From Candidatus Poseidonia sp. (GTDB taxonomy: Archaea > Thermoplasmatota > Poseidoniia > Poseidoniales > Poseidoniaceae): 42,993 nucleotides of DNA. Both the position numbers and the translations under genes were made by a program. The notes beneath the pieces are model-generated. The model saw only the letters and a list, made by a program, of their open reading frames with translations. It made no database searches and was not told where the DNA came from. The stretch is from positions 1-42,993 of the forward strand of contig JAURDA010000010.1 of the NCBI GenBank assembly GCA_030828165.1, written 5' to 3'. Below are positions 15,251 through 23,439 of the stretch, one piece after another (position 1 is the stretch's first letter; the number at the start of each line of letters is the position of its first letter).

Positions 15251-16542
15251 GAGGTCGCCTCCATGGCTTCGAAGAGGGCTTGGGCGACGCGCTCAACGCT
15301 CGCTTCTGGAACGGCGCAGAGCCCAATACGAACGCCGCCCGAAAGCGGTACGAGATAGACATGGTTGTTGGCGCAGGATTCGGCGACGGCGACCGGATCG
15401 TCGCATTCGTACCACGCAAAGAAACCGTCGTGGCTTGGGTTGACCGGGACGTTTCGTGCCTCGCAAGCCCGAAGGAAAGCTGACCGCCTGCGATGGAGGA
15501 GCTGGCCAAGTCGGTCCCGTTCGTCGGACCAAGCCGACCCGCCCGAGGGAGAAGCGTGCAATTCGCTCAACACATGTTGGGCAATCCGTGGAGCTGCCGA
15601 CCACGTCTGTCTTCCCGTCACACCCATCACGTCGTTGAGCCGCTCCACGCTCTCGACCTCTGGATGCAAGTACACCAACGCGCCCGTTCGCAAACCGTAG
15701 ATGGTGTGGGACTTTGAGAGGGACAAAGCAAAACAAATCACCATGTTTTCGGGCCATGGCACACCGCTTGCAAGCACCTCGGCGAGGGTTTCTGCCCAAC
15801 CGTGAGGCTCATCCGCATACAGATGGTAGGCGGCATCGATGAGCAAGGTGTGTCCGGTGTGCTCGTGGCGCATGGCGGACTCCATGAACGCCGTCAACAG
15901 GGCTGCGCGGCTTTCCCCGGGCAAACTCAACCCCGTGGGATTGTGAGCGGGGTCGTTCAGCCAGGTCATGACCGTCTTTTGGGTCGTTGCAAGCGATTCA
16001 AGTTGCGTTTTGAAGCCCTGCAAATCAAGGAAGGGAGAAGCCTCGCTCGGGGTTTGAGGCAACAGCGGATAGGTTGCGGTCTTGAGTTGACAGCCTCGCA
16101 AAAACCCGGCATATGGACCCCAATGACGGTCGCGAAGCAACACCGCATCGCCGCGTTCTGCGAAGTTGTTGGCTGCCAAGAAAAGGGCACCCGAGCCGCC
16201 GGGGGTGGCCGTTGCGCCGGTGAAGAGGCCGCCTGCTTCCAGCACCTCACGTTGATCGCCCAGGGCGAGGGTTACGGCGAGGTCGAGGAAAGCTGGAAGT
16301 CCTTTGAGCGGAGCGTAAGCCGAGAACTCGGTGGCTGGAGCGACTCGGAGGGCCGCATCAACAACGCCGTTGACCGCCAGCGAACCGTCGTCCTCAAGCA
16401 GGGCTCCGACGGTCCCGTTCACGGCATCCGCACCCGCTGCAGCAGCGTTTTGGTAGCGTGCAAGCCAACTGAAGATGACATCGTTGCCGGTCTTCTCGTG
16501 GCCGTGACTGGACAAATATTGCATGCCCTCGTCCACCACCAT
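15247..16542 (-). CDS. PLP-dependent aminotransferase, aspartate/aromatic class I-like
   Basis: A fold-type I aminotransferase of 431 residues. Landmarks are GGSGALFLAANNF (cofactor phosphate loop region), NDPAHNPTG (the Asn/Pro substrate-binding motif), LIDAAYHLYAD (Asp for the pyridine nitrogen, Tyr), and ALSLSKSHTIYGLRTGALV with the PLP-binding Lys in SKS and the conserved Arg. The 'SKS...YG.R.G' form resembles the aspartate/tyrosine aminotransferase group more than the AlaT/AspC1 group. The amino donor cannot be told from the sequence. Starts at GTG 16590, ATG 16542 and ATG 16524 are possible; 16542 is used because the longer leader is basic and unlike the family. Position within 70 residues of the N-terminus is therefore uncertain. 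Confidence 0.8.
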   Translation of the reverse strand: MVVDEGMQYLSSHGHEKTGNDVIFSWLARYQNAAAAGADAVNGTVGALLEDDGSLAVNGVVDAALRVAPATEFSAYAPLKGLPAFLDLAVTLALGDQREVLEAGGLFTGATATPGGSGALFLAANNFAERGDAVLLRDRHWGPYAGFLRGCQLKTATYPLLPQTPSEASPFLDLQGFKTQLESLATTQKTVMTWLNDPAHNPTGLSLPGESRAALLTAFMESAMRHEHTGHTLLIDAAYHLYADEPHGWAETLAEVLASGVPWPENMVICFALSLSKSHTIYGLRTGALVYLHPEVESVERLNDVMGVTGRQTWSAAPRIAQHVLSELHASPSGGSAWSDERDRLGQLLHRRRSAFLRACEARNVPVNPSHDGFFAWYECDDPVAVAESCANNHVYLVPLSGGVRIGLCAVPEASVERVAQALFEAMEATS

Positions 16543-16643
16543 GACCCCGCCAACCCTTCGTCTCTTTTTGCTTTCACCGTTGGGTTTCACGAGCGTGGGC
16601 TTCCGCTTTGTTCATCAAGGAGTTGCTCAACCGTTGCCTTGAC

Positions 16644-16717
16644 GCCAACGTAGCACAGTCTGGTAGTGCGTCTGATTTGTAATCAGACGGTCGGGGGTTC
16701 GAGTCCCTCCGTTGGCT
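16644..16717 (+). tRNA. tRNA-Thr (anticodon TGT)
   Basis: A 74-nt cloverleaf. The acceptor stem is GCCAACG paired with CGTTGGC. The D-arm begins GCAC and closes GTGC, with AGTCTGGTA in the loop. The anticodon stem TCTGA/TCAGA encloses loop TTTGTAA with TGT at positions 34-36, which reads ACA (Thr). The T-arm is GGGGG-TTCGAGT-CCCTC. The discriminator base is T, common for archaeal tRNA-Thr, and CCA is not encoded. No intron is present. It sits in the gap between the divergent aminotransferase and a small membrane-protein gene. Confidence 0.95.
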
Positions 16718-16738
16718 CTTCGTTCGCAAAAAAAACAG

Positions 16739-16750
16739 CGGTTCATATAC
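16739..16750 (+). promoter_or_regulatory. TATA box region CGGTTCATATAC
   Basis: Identical to the 12-mer upstream of the gene at 11926 and ends 23 nt before the ATG at 16773. It is preceded by a run of eight A (about 16729-16736). Promoter for the small DUF2892-like gene, predicted leaderless. Confidence 0.65.
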
Positions 16751-16772
16751 TCGGTCGGATGATTTCCTTGCC

Positions 16773-17003
16773 ATGCTCGAATGCAACATAGATGCCAAAG
16801 GAAAAGCCGCTCGTTTCGTTGGTGGACTTGCTGGGGTAGCCTTCTCTCTCCTGCTCGCCGTCCTCCTCATCACCGATGTTGTGGCTCATGACTTCGGATG
16901 GTACGCCGTCGCCGGCGCCTTCTTCGGCGGAGCATTCGCCATCTTCGAAGCACGAGCAGGTTGGTGCGTGATCCGCGCCATGGGCATAAAAACACCGTTG
17001 TGA
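16773..17003 (+). CDS. Small membrane protein, DUF2892/YgaP-like
   Basis: A 76-residue protein with two hydrophobic helices (about residues 15-35 and 42-58). The ending GWCVIRAMGIKTPL recalls the 'GWCPlyallGint' ending of DUF2892 inner-membrane domains, which occur alone or fused to rhodanese (YgaP). One Cys is kept in that motif. Such domains may take part in sulfur handling, but this copy has no rhodanese neighbour. The TATA box upstream and the ATG at 16773 agree with a leaderless start. Confidence 0.65.
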   Translation: MLECNIDAKGKAARFVGGLAGVAFSLLLAVLLITDVVAHDFGWYAVAGAFFGGAFAIFEARAGWCVIRAMGIKTPL

Positions 17004-17043
17004 CGAAAGCAAGCCTCAAGAGGCGGCCCTCCTTCACCGAATT

Positions 17044-17931
17044 GTGCCTGCACAACGATTGGACGGAAAGGCCTGTGCAGCCGAAGTTGAAGCGGCACTG
17101 CTGGAGCGCGTGAAGACGCTCACGGCGAACGGAACGATACCTCATTTGGCGGTTCTCATCGTCGGCGACGACCCGGCATCGCACGTTTACGTGAACTCCA
17201 AAGTCAAGATGTGCGAGCGACTCGGCATTCGCTCCACCCACATCGCACTCCCGGCCACCACAACCGAGGAAACGGTTCGTCAACACGTCGCGGCTTTGAA
17301 TCAACAGGAGGACCTGGACGGGATTTTGATTCAATCCCCTCTTCCCGACCACATGGACGAGGAGGCGTTGACCGACTTGATTCTCCCTTCCAAAGACGTC
17401 GACGGCTTCCACCCCCAAAACCTCGGCCGTTTGGTGCAGGGGCGGCGGGACGGATTGCTTCCCTGCACCCCCAGCGGCGTCATGCGCATGTTGGATTGGG
17501 CCGGAATCGACCTGAAGGGGAAACGAGCCGTCGTTCTTGGTCGCTCTCGGATCGTGGGCATGCCTGCCGCTCTGCTCCTCGCCGCTCGTGGGGCGGATGC
17601 AACGGTCACCGTAGCCCATTCCAAAACCGAAGACCTTCCTTCGGTCTGCGCCGAAGCCGATGTCTTGGTAGCAGCGGTTGGAAGAGCCGAAATGGTTCAG
17701 GCCAGTTGGGTCAAACCCGGCGCTATCGTGGTGGACGTGGGCATCAACCGAGTGGACGATGCCTCCCGCGAGCGGGGGTGGCGGCTTGCCGGCGATGTGT
17801 CTCCAGAGGTTGAACACGTTGCATCGTGGCTCTCGCCCGTTCCGGGTGGCGTCGGGCCGATGACCATCGCCATGTTGATGGAAAACACCGTGCGTTCGGC
17901 AGAGTCGCGCCATGTCGGCGGAACCGAATGA
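17044..17931 (+). CDS. folD: FolD, methylenetetrahydrofolate dehydrogenase/cyclohydrolase
   Basis: FolD oxidises 5,10-methylene-THF to methenyl-THF with NADP+ and hydrolyses it to 10-formyl-THF in cytosolic one-carbon metabolism. The sequence has Y49-x3-K53 (YVNSK) with the catalytic Lys, GILIQSPLPDH, PSKDVDGFHP, PCTPSGV, the dinucleotide loop VVLGRSRIVGMP, and the C-terminal PVPGGVGPMTIAMLMENTV. Length 295 fits the family. The start is GTG 17044 (residues PAQRLDGKA...), where family members begin. It implies a folate rather than only a methanopterin one-carbon carrier, as in several non-methanogenic archaea that carry FolD. Confidence 0.95.
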   Translation: MPAQRLDGKACAAEVEAALLERVKTLTANGTIPHLAVLIVGDDPASHVYVNSKVKMCERLGIRSTHIALPATTTEETVRQHVAALNQQEDLDGILIQSPLPDHMDEEALTDLILPSKDVDGFHPQNLGRLVQGRRDGLLPCTPSGVMRMLDWAGIDLKGKRAVVLGRSRIVGMPAALLLAARGADATVTVAHSKTEDLPSVCAEADVLVAAVGRAEMVQASWVKPGAIVVDVGINRVDDASRERGWRLAGDVSPEVEHVASWLSPVPGGVGPMTIAMLMENTVRSAESRHVGGTE

Positions 17932-17938
17932 ATAAAAC
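17930..17938 (+). promoter_or_regulatory. TATA-like box for the gene at 17960
   Basis: GAATAAAAC centred about 26 nt upstream of the GTG at 17960, overlapping the end of folD. The spacing supports a leaderless mRNA starting at that GTG. Confidence 0.45.
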
Positions 17939-17959
17939 TCAACACGCCCACAACCAACC

Positions 17960-18985
17960 GTGGCCCACGACCCTCGAGCACCTCGTCTCGCTGCAGTGGC
18001 CACGCTGACGGCAGCGGCTTTGTTTGTGGCAGGTGCGGCGAATCTCCAATTCAACCTCGTCGGCACCAAGGGTATCGGCATCGAAGAAGGCGTCACCGTA
18101 GCGCTTGCCGCAGTGGCCATCTTCATCGGAAACATCGCCAACAAAGAGCGTGAGGTTCCCGACCTTGGGCAACAACGGGAGCGAAGTGATATCGAGGATT
18201 TCGGCCAAACCCTCACGCGGACGAGCGGGTCTAGTTCCACGGAGTCGGTCAACCCGACCACGGCCTCCATCATATCGGGCATCCTCGGTGAGACGACCAC
18301 CACAGAAAGCGAAGCGGTGCATTCCGCCATCTCCACGTTGTCCACGGGCGACTTCGCCGCCAATGTGGAGGCCGTGCTTCAAGCCCCTGAGAAGGCCAAC
18401 CAAAACCTTGCAGCCTTGGAACCGGAGCGTTCGGAAGAGACCAGCCTCAACCGAGCCAACGTCCGCGAAGCGAACCCCACCGATGAGACAACCGGCGAAA
18501 CCCTGCAACGGGTCCTTGTCAAACCCGTACCCCTCCCTGGGCGAGAAGATGAACCACCGGTTGACCCAGCCAGCATACCCGGTCTCGAACCCAACCGGGT
18601 CTTTGTCCGGGAGGGCGTTGCAGCCGTTCCCCTGCCTGCAGCAGCGCTGGGCGAGGAGATTCCAGACGCCCACGATGAAACCCGAGGCGGTACACCCCAC
18701 GTCGCCGAACCCAACCGCTCGGAGCCTGTGAACACCGAGACAGGAACACCCACCCCCGCCCTCGAGTTTGAACTGCCGGACCTTTCCGGACTTTGGGAGG
18801 ACGAGGGAACGGCACCGTCCTCCGTTCATGAAGAGCCGTTGACCGCACGAGAAGAACCGCCGTTGGCCGTTCCTCCTTCCGTGCCTTCGCTGCCCGAACT
18901 CGAAGACCTCTTTGATGCACCCCAGCCACCAGGCGAACCGGTGATAGCAACGCCGAATCTGCCGGATCTTGACGAATTGTTTTGA
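17960..18985 (+). CDS. Membrane-anchored protein with long disordered cytoplasmic or external tail
   Basis: A 341-residue protein with two N-terminal hydrophobic helices (about residues 10-32 and 43-60). About 270 residues of low-complexity, acidic, Pro/Glu/Thr-rich sequence follow. Short similar blocks recur near the end (ELPDLSGLW, SLPELEDLF, NLPDLDELF), each with the pattern LP-[DE]-L-x-x-L-[FW], which look like repeated short linear binding motifs. I do not recognise the family. The start is the GTG at 17960, with a TATA-like box 26 nt upstream; upstream sequence overlaps no other good start. A tethering or adaptor role is possible but not shown. Confidence 0.6.
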   Translation: MAHDPRAPRLAAVATLTAAALFVAGAANLQFNLVGTKGIGIEEGVTVALAAVAIFIGNIANKEREVPDLGQQRERSDIEDFGQTLTRTSGSSSTESVNPTTASIISGILGETTTTESEAVHSAISTLSTGDFAANVEAVLQAPEKANQNLAALEPERSEETSLNRANVREANPTDETTGETLQRVLVKPVPLPGREDEPPVDPASIPGLEPNRVFVREGVAAVPLPAAALGEEIPDAHDETRGGTPHVAEPNRSEPVNTETGTPTPALEFELPDLSGLWEDEGTAPSSVHEEPLTAREEPPLAVPPSVPSLPELEDLFDAPQPPGEPVIATPNLPDLDELF

Positions 18986-19023
18986 GAAGAACCCTTGAAA
19001 GGGAGCGGACATCACGGTAAATC

Positions 19024-19911
19024 GTGTGGACACAATCGGTGGATTTGCACTCGCATTCAACGCACAGCGACGGTCAACACGATGTTGCCACCGTTGCTCG
19101 CCTGATGCATGAAGCCGGCGTCAAAACATGGGCACTGACCGATCACGACACCACCGATGGCTGGATTGAGGCAAGGCACGAAGCCGGCAAAAACGGCCTC
19201 CGGTTTGTACCGGGTGTTGAAATCACCTGCGAGCCATCCTTGGAACCCAACGCCGCTCACATGGCCCAACAAGGACGGGAACGGGCCTCCTCCTCCTGGC
19301 ACCTGCTGGCTCTGTTTCCCGACCACGACCCAAACGAACGTGATTTGCGCATGGAGGTATTCAAAGCATGGCTCGCTCCGAAACAGGACGGGAGAGGACC
19401 GAGAATGCGGGCCATGTGTGAGCGTCTCACTGAACTGGGCATGCCCGTTGATGTGGATGCCGTCATGAAACGAGCCACCGGTTCGGTTGGCCGGCCCCAC
19501 CTCGCCGAAGAGATGGTGCACCTCGGCTATGTCGCCTCCAAATCCGAAGCCTTCGAGACGTGGATTGGTGATGGTTTGCCGGGCTTTGTGGCCCACAAAA
19601 AGCCGAGCATACCCGAAGCGGTGCAAGCCGTGCATGACGCGGGGGGTTTGACCTCGCTTGCCCATCCGTTGTACTACGGCGTTCCCACCGACGTTCTCCT
19701 TGATACCCTTGTCGAGCAACACGTGGACGGTGTGGAAGCGGTCCACCGAAGCCACGACGATGCCTATCGCCACGCTCTGATGGAGGGAGCAAAACAACGG
19801 GGCTTGGGCGTGACCGTCGGTTCCGATTTCCACGGCCTGGATTACCAGCCGAGACCGGGACACATGCCGGTACCGAAGAACCGTCTTCTCAAACCGCTTC
19901 AGGCCGAGTGA
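19024..19911 (+). CDS. PHP-domain phosphoesterase (YciV/TrpH-like)
   Basis: A 295-residue single-domain PHP protein. Metal-binding motifs appear in order: DLHSHSTHSDG (residues about 7-17), LTDHDT, FVPGVEIT, the His-rich WHLLALF segment, GRPHLAEEMV, LAHPL and GSDFHG. These match the trinuclear metal site of the TrpH/YciV branch, which includes 3',5'-nucleoside bisphosphate and 5'-3' RNA-trimming phosphatases (RNase AM type). The insertion between VPGVEIT and the RPHLA motif is typical for that branch. The start is GTG 19024. Its end overlaps the convergent tatC end by 23 nt. Confidence 0.88.
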   Translation: MWTQSVDLHSHSTHSDGQHDVATVARLMHEAGVKTWALTDHDTTDGWIEARHEAGKNGLRFVPGVEITCEPSLEPNAAHMAQQGRERASSSWHLLALFPDHDPNERDLRMEVFKAWLAPKQDGRGPRMRAMCERLTELGMPVDVDAVMKRATGSVGRPHLAEEMVHLGYVASKSEAFETWIGDGLPGFVAHKKPSIPEAVQAVHDAGGLTSLAHPLYYGVPTDVLLDTLVEQHVDGVEAVHRSHDDAYRHALMEGAKQRGLGVTVGSDFHGLDYQPRPGHMPVPKNRLLKPLQAE

Positions 19912-20686
19912 ATCGGTCGGCGACCATCGCCGCTTCAAACAGCACGATGACGGGGACCGCCACCAAAAACAACGAGAGCGGGTCGGGCGGGGACATCAAC
20001 GCACCGAGAACGAAGGCGCCAAACCAGATCCCTCGACGGGATTGGGCGAGTTGCCCTCGGGTGACAAGGCCCGCACGAAGCACGACCGTGGTGACAAGGG
20101 GTGCTTGAAACCCGACGGCCGAGGCCGCAAGCAGATTGACGATGAAGCCTGCGTAACTCGACAGCCTCCATTCGGTCGAGAGGCCGGCTTGTTGCGCATC
20201 GTTGGTCAAGTAGTCGAGCAACATCGGAATGAGGGCGTACCATGCGTACAGCAGTCCCATGACCATCAGGGAACCGGCCGCCACCGTGGCCAAAACAACC
20301 GCGGGTCCCGGACGAGGCAACCGAACATCCAATTCTTGAAGGCGGGTTTGGATGGCCTGATGACGTAGACCGTGCCTCGCGACTTGCACCACCATGAACA
20401 ACACCACCAGCATCAGACCGAACGAGCCTGCAATTCGAAGCTGCAGAAACAAGAACTCCACCGGGGAGACCACGATGATGTCAACGCCGGAGGGCAGACG
20501 GTCTGCATCGATCAACCAAGCGATGAGACGACTTGTCGCAGGAAAGGCACCCACAAATCCAAGCACGAAGATGCCCAGATACGCAGGGAGCGAGCGTTGA
20601 AGGCCGTCCCTTAGCGCCAGCAGAATCTGGCCTCCGGGTGAATCAGCCAATCGCTGGACGGTGCCCTCAATGGCGTCGTAGGTCAT
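19889..20686 (-). CDS. tatC: Twin-arginine translocase subunit TatC
   Basis: TatC is the membrane receptor for twin-arginine signal peptides and exports folded proteins. The 265-residue protein has six hydrophobic helices (near residues 32-55, 75-100, 125-150, 168-195, 215-235 and 238-255). The later part, YAGFIVNLLAASAVGFQAP followed by 'RRGIWFGAFVLGALMSPPDPLS', is the recognisable TatC core ('Y..f.......F..Pl', 'P.D..sq'). The usual polar N-terminal 'HL.ELR' motif is weak (LRDGLQRSL). ATG 20686 is preferred to an upstream in-frame start because it falls 4 nt after the PAP2 gene stop, indicating one transcript. No tatA is visible in the window. Confidence 0.85.
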   Translation of the reverse strand: MTYDAIEGTVQRLADSPGGQILLALRDGLQRSLPAYLGIFVLGFVGAFPATSRLIAWLIDADRLPSGVDIIVVSPVEFLFLQLRIAGSFGLMLVVLFMVVQVARHGLRHQAIQTRLQELDVRLPRPGPAVVLATVAAGSLMVMGLLYAWYALIPMLLDYLTNDAQQAGLSTEWRLSSYAGFIVNLLAASAVGFQAPLVTTVVLRAGLVTRGQLAQSRRGIWFGAFVLGALMSPPDPLSLFLVAVPVIVLFEAAMVADRFTRPEAV

Positions 20687-20690
20687 GCGC

Positions 20691-22145
20691 TTACGCCTCT
20701 TCTCCCAACGACGGGGAAGATGCCCACACATATGAAGGCGTAGAATCAACGAAACTTCGCCCCTCTTTCTTCAAGCGGTACAGGCGATACACCACAAAGC
20801 CGGTCATCCAGAGAGAAGGAAGGCTCAGCAACATCGCCTGCCACATCCGGTCATCGCCGTAATCGTTCATGACTCGGACTTCCATCACCGCATCCTGGTC
20901 TTCGCTCGCCTCGTAATGCATCACGATGAAGTGGTAGATTTTCGGCGAGGTGATGTTCAAACTCAAGGTGGTTTGCGGTGCGACGGTATGGTGTTCGCCC
21001 AAGGATTGCATCACCGCCCAATCGATGCTACCGGTTTCCATGGCTGGCACGCTGGTTTCCACCATCACGACGACCACCTCAAGCAACCCGTCCTCGTTGA
21101 GGTTGGTGATGTTGGAGAGCACAAACTCACCAGGCTCAAACTTTTGGATGATTTCGAACGTGCTGTCCCCCGAGCCAAGGCGGAACGAAACACGTTCGTC
21201 AACGGTTTCCTCTTGGTAGTTGACCGCCATGAGCATCGTGGTCAACAACAACAACATGACCACGCCTTCGACGAAGATATGGCGGCGAATCTTTTCCTTG
21301 GTGAAGCCCTTGATGAAGGAGCCGTAGTCGTTTCGAAGCCGCGGTTGGAGGTGGTGAATGAACAGGGCGCCGATGGCGCCGATGAGAATGCCGAGAGGGA
21401 TATCGACGACCCAATGAATGCCCAAGTAGAGAATGGTGAACATGAACAAGATCGTGTTGAGCAGGACGAAGAGGTGGTAGGGCCAATGGCGCCAGGTTCG
21501 CAACGTCCCTCCGGATTCTTTGACGTGGAGGTAATTCAACATGAGAATCCCGAAGGGGATGGCGACGTGCAAACTTGGAACGGCGTTGTCCAACGGGTCA
21601 TGCAAGGCGTAGAAGACGGTGTACCAGCCCTCGTGGTAGAGCAGGGCGTCCATGCCCGGAATCCACGACGACGTCACCTCGACGTTGAAGAACAGGTAAT
21701 AGGGGACGGCGAGCGCATAGATGAGCAAATAGTTCAACGTGACTTTGTCGGTCATGTCCCGGTCGCCAGAGAAAGCGAAATAGACCGTGGTAACGTAAAT
21801 CAAGAAGAGATAGACGAAGAGGTAGTGGAAATTCAGAAACTCCGTGAGCGTGGCGTTGGCGAACACATCTTGGACCCATTTCGTGAATTCACCCTCGATT
21901 CCGTACACCCACGAGGTCCAATGACCCGTTCGTGCTTTCATGGGTTCGTTCAGTTTGTCGGTGATGGATTTCCACCGAATGATGACGATGTAACCCATGG
22001 CGTGGAGGTAGTAGCGCTTCTCATGAAACTCCTGTGCCCAAGCGCGCCAAGGAATGCGCTCGCCCGGTTGATGGCGGGTAAAAAACCAACAAATGACCGG
22101 TGTCAGGACCAAAATCATCCCCATCATGATTTCATAGGGGTCCAT
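20691..22145 (-). CDS. PAP2-superfamily membrane phosphatase/phosphotransferase (Aur1-like)
   Basis: A 484-residue polytopic protein. The PAP2 active-site parts seen are DNAVPSLHVAIPFG (catalytic-type His in PSLH) and GIHWVVDIPLG (HxxxD). The first PAP2 motif (KxxxxxxRP) is not evident, as in Aur1/inositolphosphotransferase-like members. About six helices form this core. A further helix (about residues 315-335) leads to a ~120-residue beta-rich, probably external domain, and a final helix (about 440-460) precedes a basic then disordered tail. The enzyme probably removes or transfers a phosphate on a lipid headgroup. ATG 22145 has CATAAAA 27 nt upstream; ATG 22163 is in frame but too close to that box. 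Downstream tatC is 4 nt away. Confidence 0.78.
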   Translation of the reverse strand: MDPYEIMMGMILVLTPVICWFFTRHQPGERIPWRAWAQEFHEKRYYLHAMGYIVIIRWKSITDKLNEPMKARTGHWTSWVYGIEGEFTKWVQDVFANATLTEFLNFHYLFVYLFLIYVTTVYFAFSGDRDMTDKVTLNYLLIYALAVPYYLFFNVEVTSSWIPGMDALLYHEGWYTVFYALHDPLDNAVPSLHVAIPFGILMLNYLHVKESGGTLRTWRHWPYHLFVLLNTILFMFTILYLGIHWVVDIPLGILIGAIGALFIHHLQPRLRNDYGSFIKGFTKEKIRRHIFVEGVVMLLLLTTMLMAVNYQEETVDERVSFRLGSGDSTFEIIQKFEPGEFVLSNITNLNEDGLLEVVVVMVETSVPAMETGSIDWAVMQSLGEHHTVAPQTTLSLNITSPKIYHFIVMHYEASEDQDAVMEVRVMNDYGDDRMWQAMLLSLPSLWMTGFVVYRLYRLKKEGRSFVDSTPSYVWASSPSLGEEA

Positions 22146-22168
22146 GGCCGTGAGGCGGGACATATCGG

Positions 22169-22175
22169 TTTTATG
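22169..22175 (-). promoter_or_regulatory. TATA-like box for the PAP2 gene
   Basis: CATAAAA on the minus strand, centred 27 nt upstream of the ATG at 22145 and only about 9 nt from ATG 22163. This spacing is the reason for choosing 22145. Confidence 0.5.
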
Positions 22176-22263
22176 CGTTCGGGCACGATGGTTTCGCCTC
22201 GTGCCGATTCCGCAACCCTTGGTCACTGGCAAACCTTGAGAAGGCAGGTATCCATGGAAACCC

Positions 22264-23439
22264 ATGGAGGACGTTGAAGCGTGGGCCCAAGCCCCAGAAA
22301 ACACGCTTGAGAGCCTCCGCCACGGCATCGTCCATTTTGACGGCATCGAGTTTGACATCAGGGTGACGGCGGACCGCCAACTCGTCGTCCATCACGATCG
22401 AGACGTTTCGGTTCCAAAGGGCCATCTGAGCAACAAACCGCTATGGGTTGAGGAATGGACATTGGACGACCTCGTTGGCCTCGGCTTCCTTGCCTTTGAG
22501 GACCTGCTTGACGATGCTAAAGTTCAACGCCAATGGGTGGAAAACGGGAAGATGGGGTGCATCGAAATCAAGCGACCGCATCCCAAAGCCGCCTCGGGAG
22601 GCGGTTATCTGGGCCGTCAACGCCACAACGAGCACATTGCTCTGGCCATGCGACTCGCTGAAGACGCGATGGAACAACGGGCCATACCCGTTGAAAACAC
22701 GGTGTTCTATTCTTTTCACAAAGGCATGCCCGAATCCGCTGCACTGGCCGGAACCTCACGCCCGTGGGCGGCGTTGATCCCGTACATCCCTCCCTACGGA
22801 AATCGCACGACGCAACGATTGCAGGCCTTCCCGCAATACCTCACCACGCCGTTTCGGCGACTCGTTCGACGTCATGAACAACAGGGAAGTTCAATGCTCC
22901 CGTGTGCCGTGGAGTATTTCCATTCGCGGACCCGCCATCTATCGGTTGGACGGGCGGTTGGCCTCCAGGGCGGTGGACGGCAACGTTTGGACCGTCACCG
23001 CAACGGCATGGCGACCTATGTTTGGCCGACGCGACCTCAGATTGAACACGACCTGCTTCGAGCGGGTTTGACGGGATTGACGGACCATGCGGATCCAGCG
23101 TTAACATGGCTTCCATCAGGTCATCCAAGATGGAACCAACCGGGAACACGTCCCCTGGACGATGAGCAATGGAGGCGGCTCGCTTCGGTCGAACATGACG
23201 ACCATCAAACCGTTCTTGCAGAGCTGCAAAACGAGACCCCGACATGGGCCGAGGCCGACGTGGCACGGCGAAGGCAACTTGTTGAAGAATGGCGGTCGGC
23301 CTGGTCATGGTCGGGCAGCGTTGAATCGATTCTAACCTCCGCCAACGGAACAACGCCGCCGTGGTCTGCACCCCGGCTCATTGGTCACCGTGGAAGCGGT
23401 AAGACATCGCGGCCGGTCCTGCACCCTCAGTCAAGGTGA
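22264..23439 (+). CDS. GDPD-like protein lacking the N-terminal HRG motif, with GHRGSGKT at its C-terminus
   Basis: The first 280 of 391 residues read as a glycerophosphodiester phosphodiesterase barrel: APENTLESL (residues 10-18), GIEFDIR with metal-binding E29 and D31, HHDRD (H44), MGCIEIKRP (E101), and GLTGLTDHADPAL (about 269-280), matching the final strand 'GvdGiiTD.P'. The first strand with the catalytic 'GHRG', which normally stands ~8 residues before PENT, is missing; an in-frame stop lies only 27 nt upstream of the ATG. A ~90-residue helical segment follows the barrel. Residues 370-381 read PRLIGHRGSGKT, which fits either the missing GDPD strand or a Walker A P-loop. It overlaps the convergent citrate synthase stop by 13 nt. 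Confidence 0.65.
   Translation: MEDVEAWAQAPENTLESLRHGIVHFDGIEFDIRVTADRQLVVHHDRDVSVPKGHLSNKPLWVEEWTLDDLVGLGFLAFEDLLDDAKVQRQWVENGKMGCIEIKRPHPKAASGGGYLGRQRHNEHIALAMRLAEDAMEQRAIPVENTVFYSFHKGMPESAALAGTSRPWAALIPYIPPYGNRTTQRLQAFPQYLTTPFRRLVRRHEQQGSSMLPCAVEYFHSRTRHLSVGRAVGLQGGGRQRLDRHRNGMATYVWPTRPQIEHDLLRAGLTGLTDHADPALTWLPSGHPRWNQPGTRPLDDEQWRRLASVEHDDHQTVLAELQNETPTWAEADVARRRQLVEEWRSAWSWSGSVESILTSANGTTPPWSAPRLIGHRGSGKTSRPVLHPQSR

Noticed and set aside
16729-16736. Run of eight A after the tRNA gene considered as a transcription terminator
   Set aside because: On the plus strand it is an A-run, not the T-run used for archaeal termination, and no minus-strand gene ends here. It more likely belongs to the promoter of the gene at 16773.
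16870-18363. A 497-codon minus-strand open frame
   Set aside because: It runs antisense through folD and two other plus-strand genes and shows no domain; GC-rich codons leave the antisense frame open.
17939-19060. A 373-codon minus-strand open frame
   Set aside because: Antisense to the membrane-anchored disordered protein gene; Gly/Arg/Cys-rich low-complexity translation typical of a shadow frame.
20916-22277. A 453-codon plus-strand open frame
   Set aside because: It is the antisense shadow of the PAP2-type gene. Its translation is His/Val/Glu-rich without domain features, while the minus strand has membrane helices and PSLH/HxxxD motifs.
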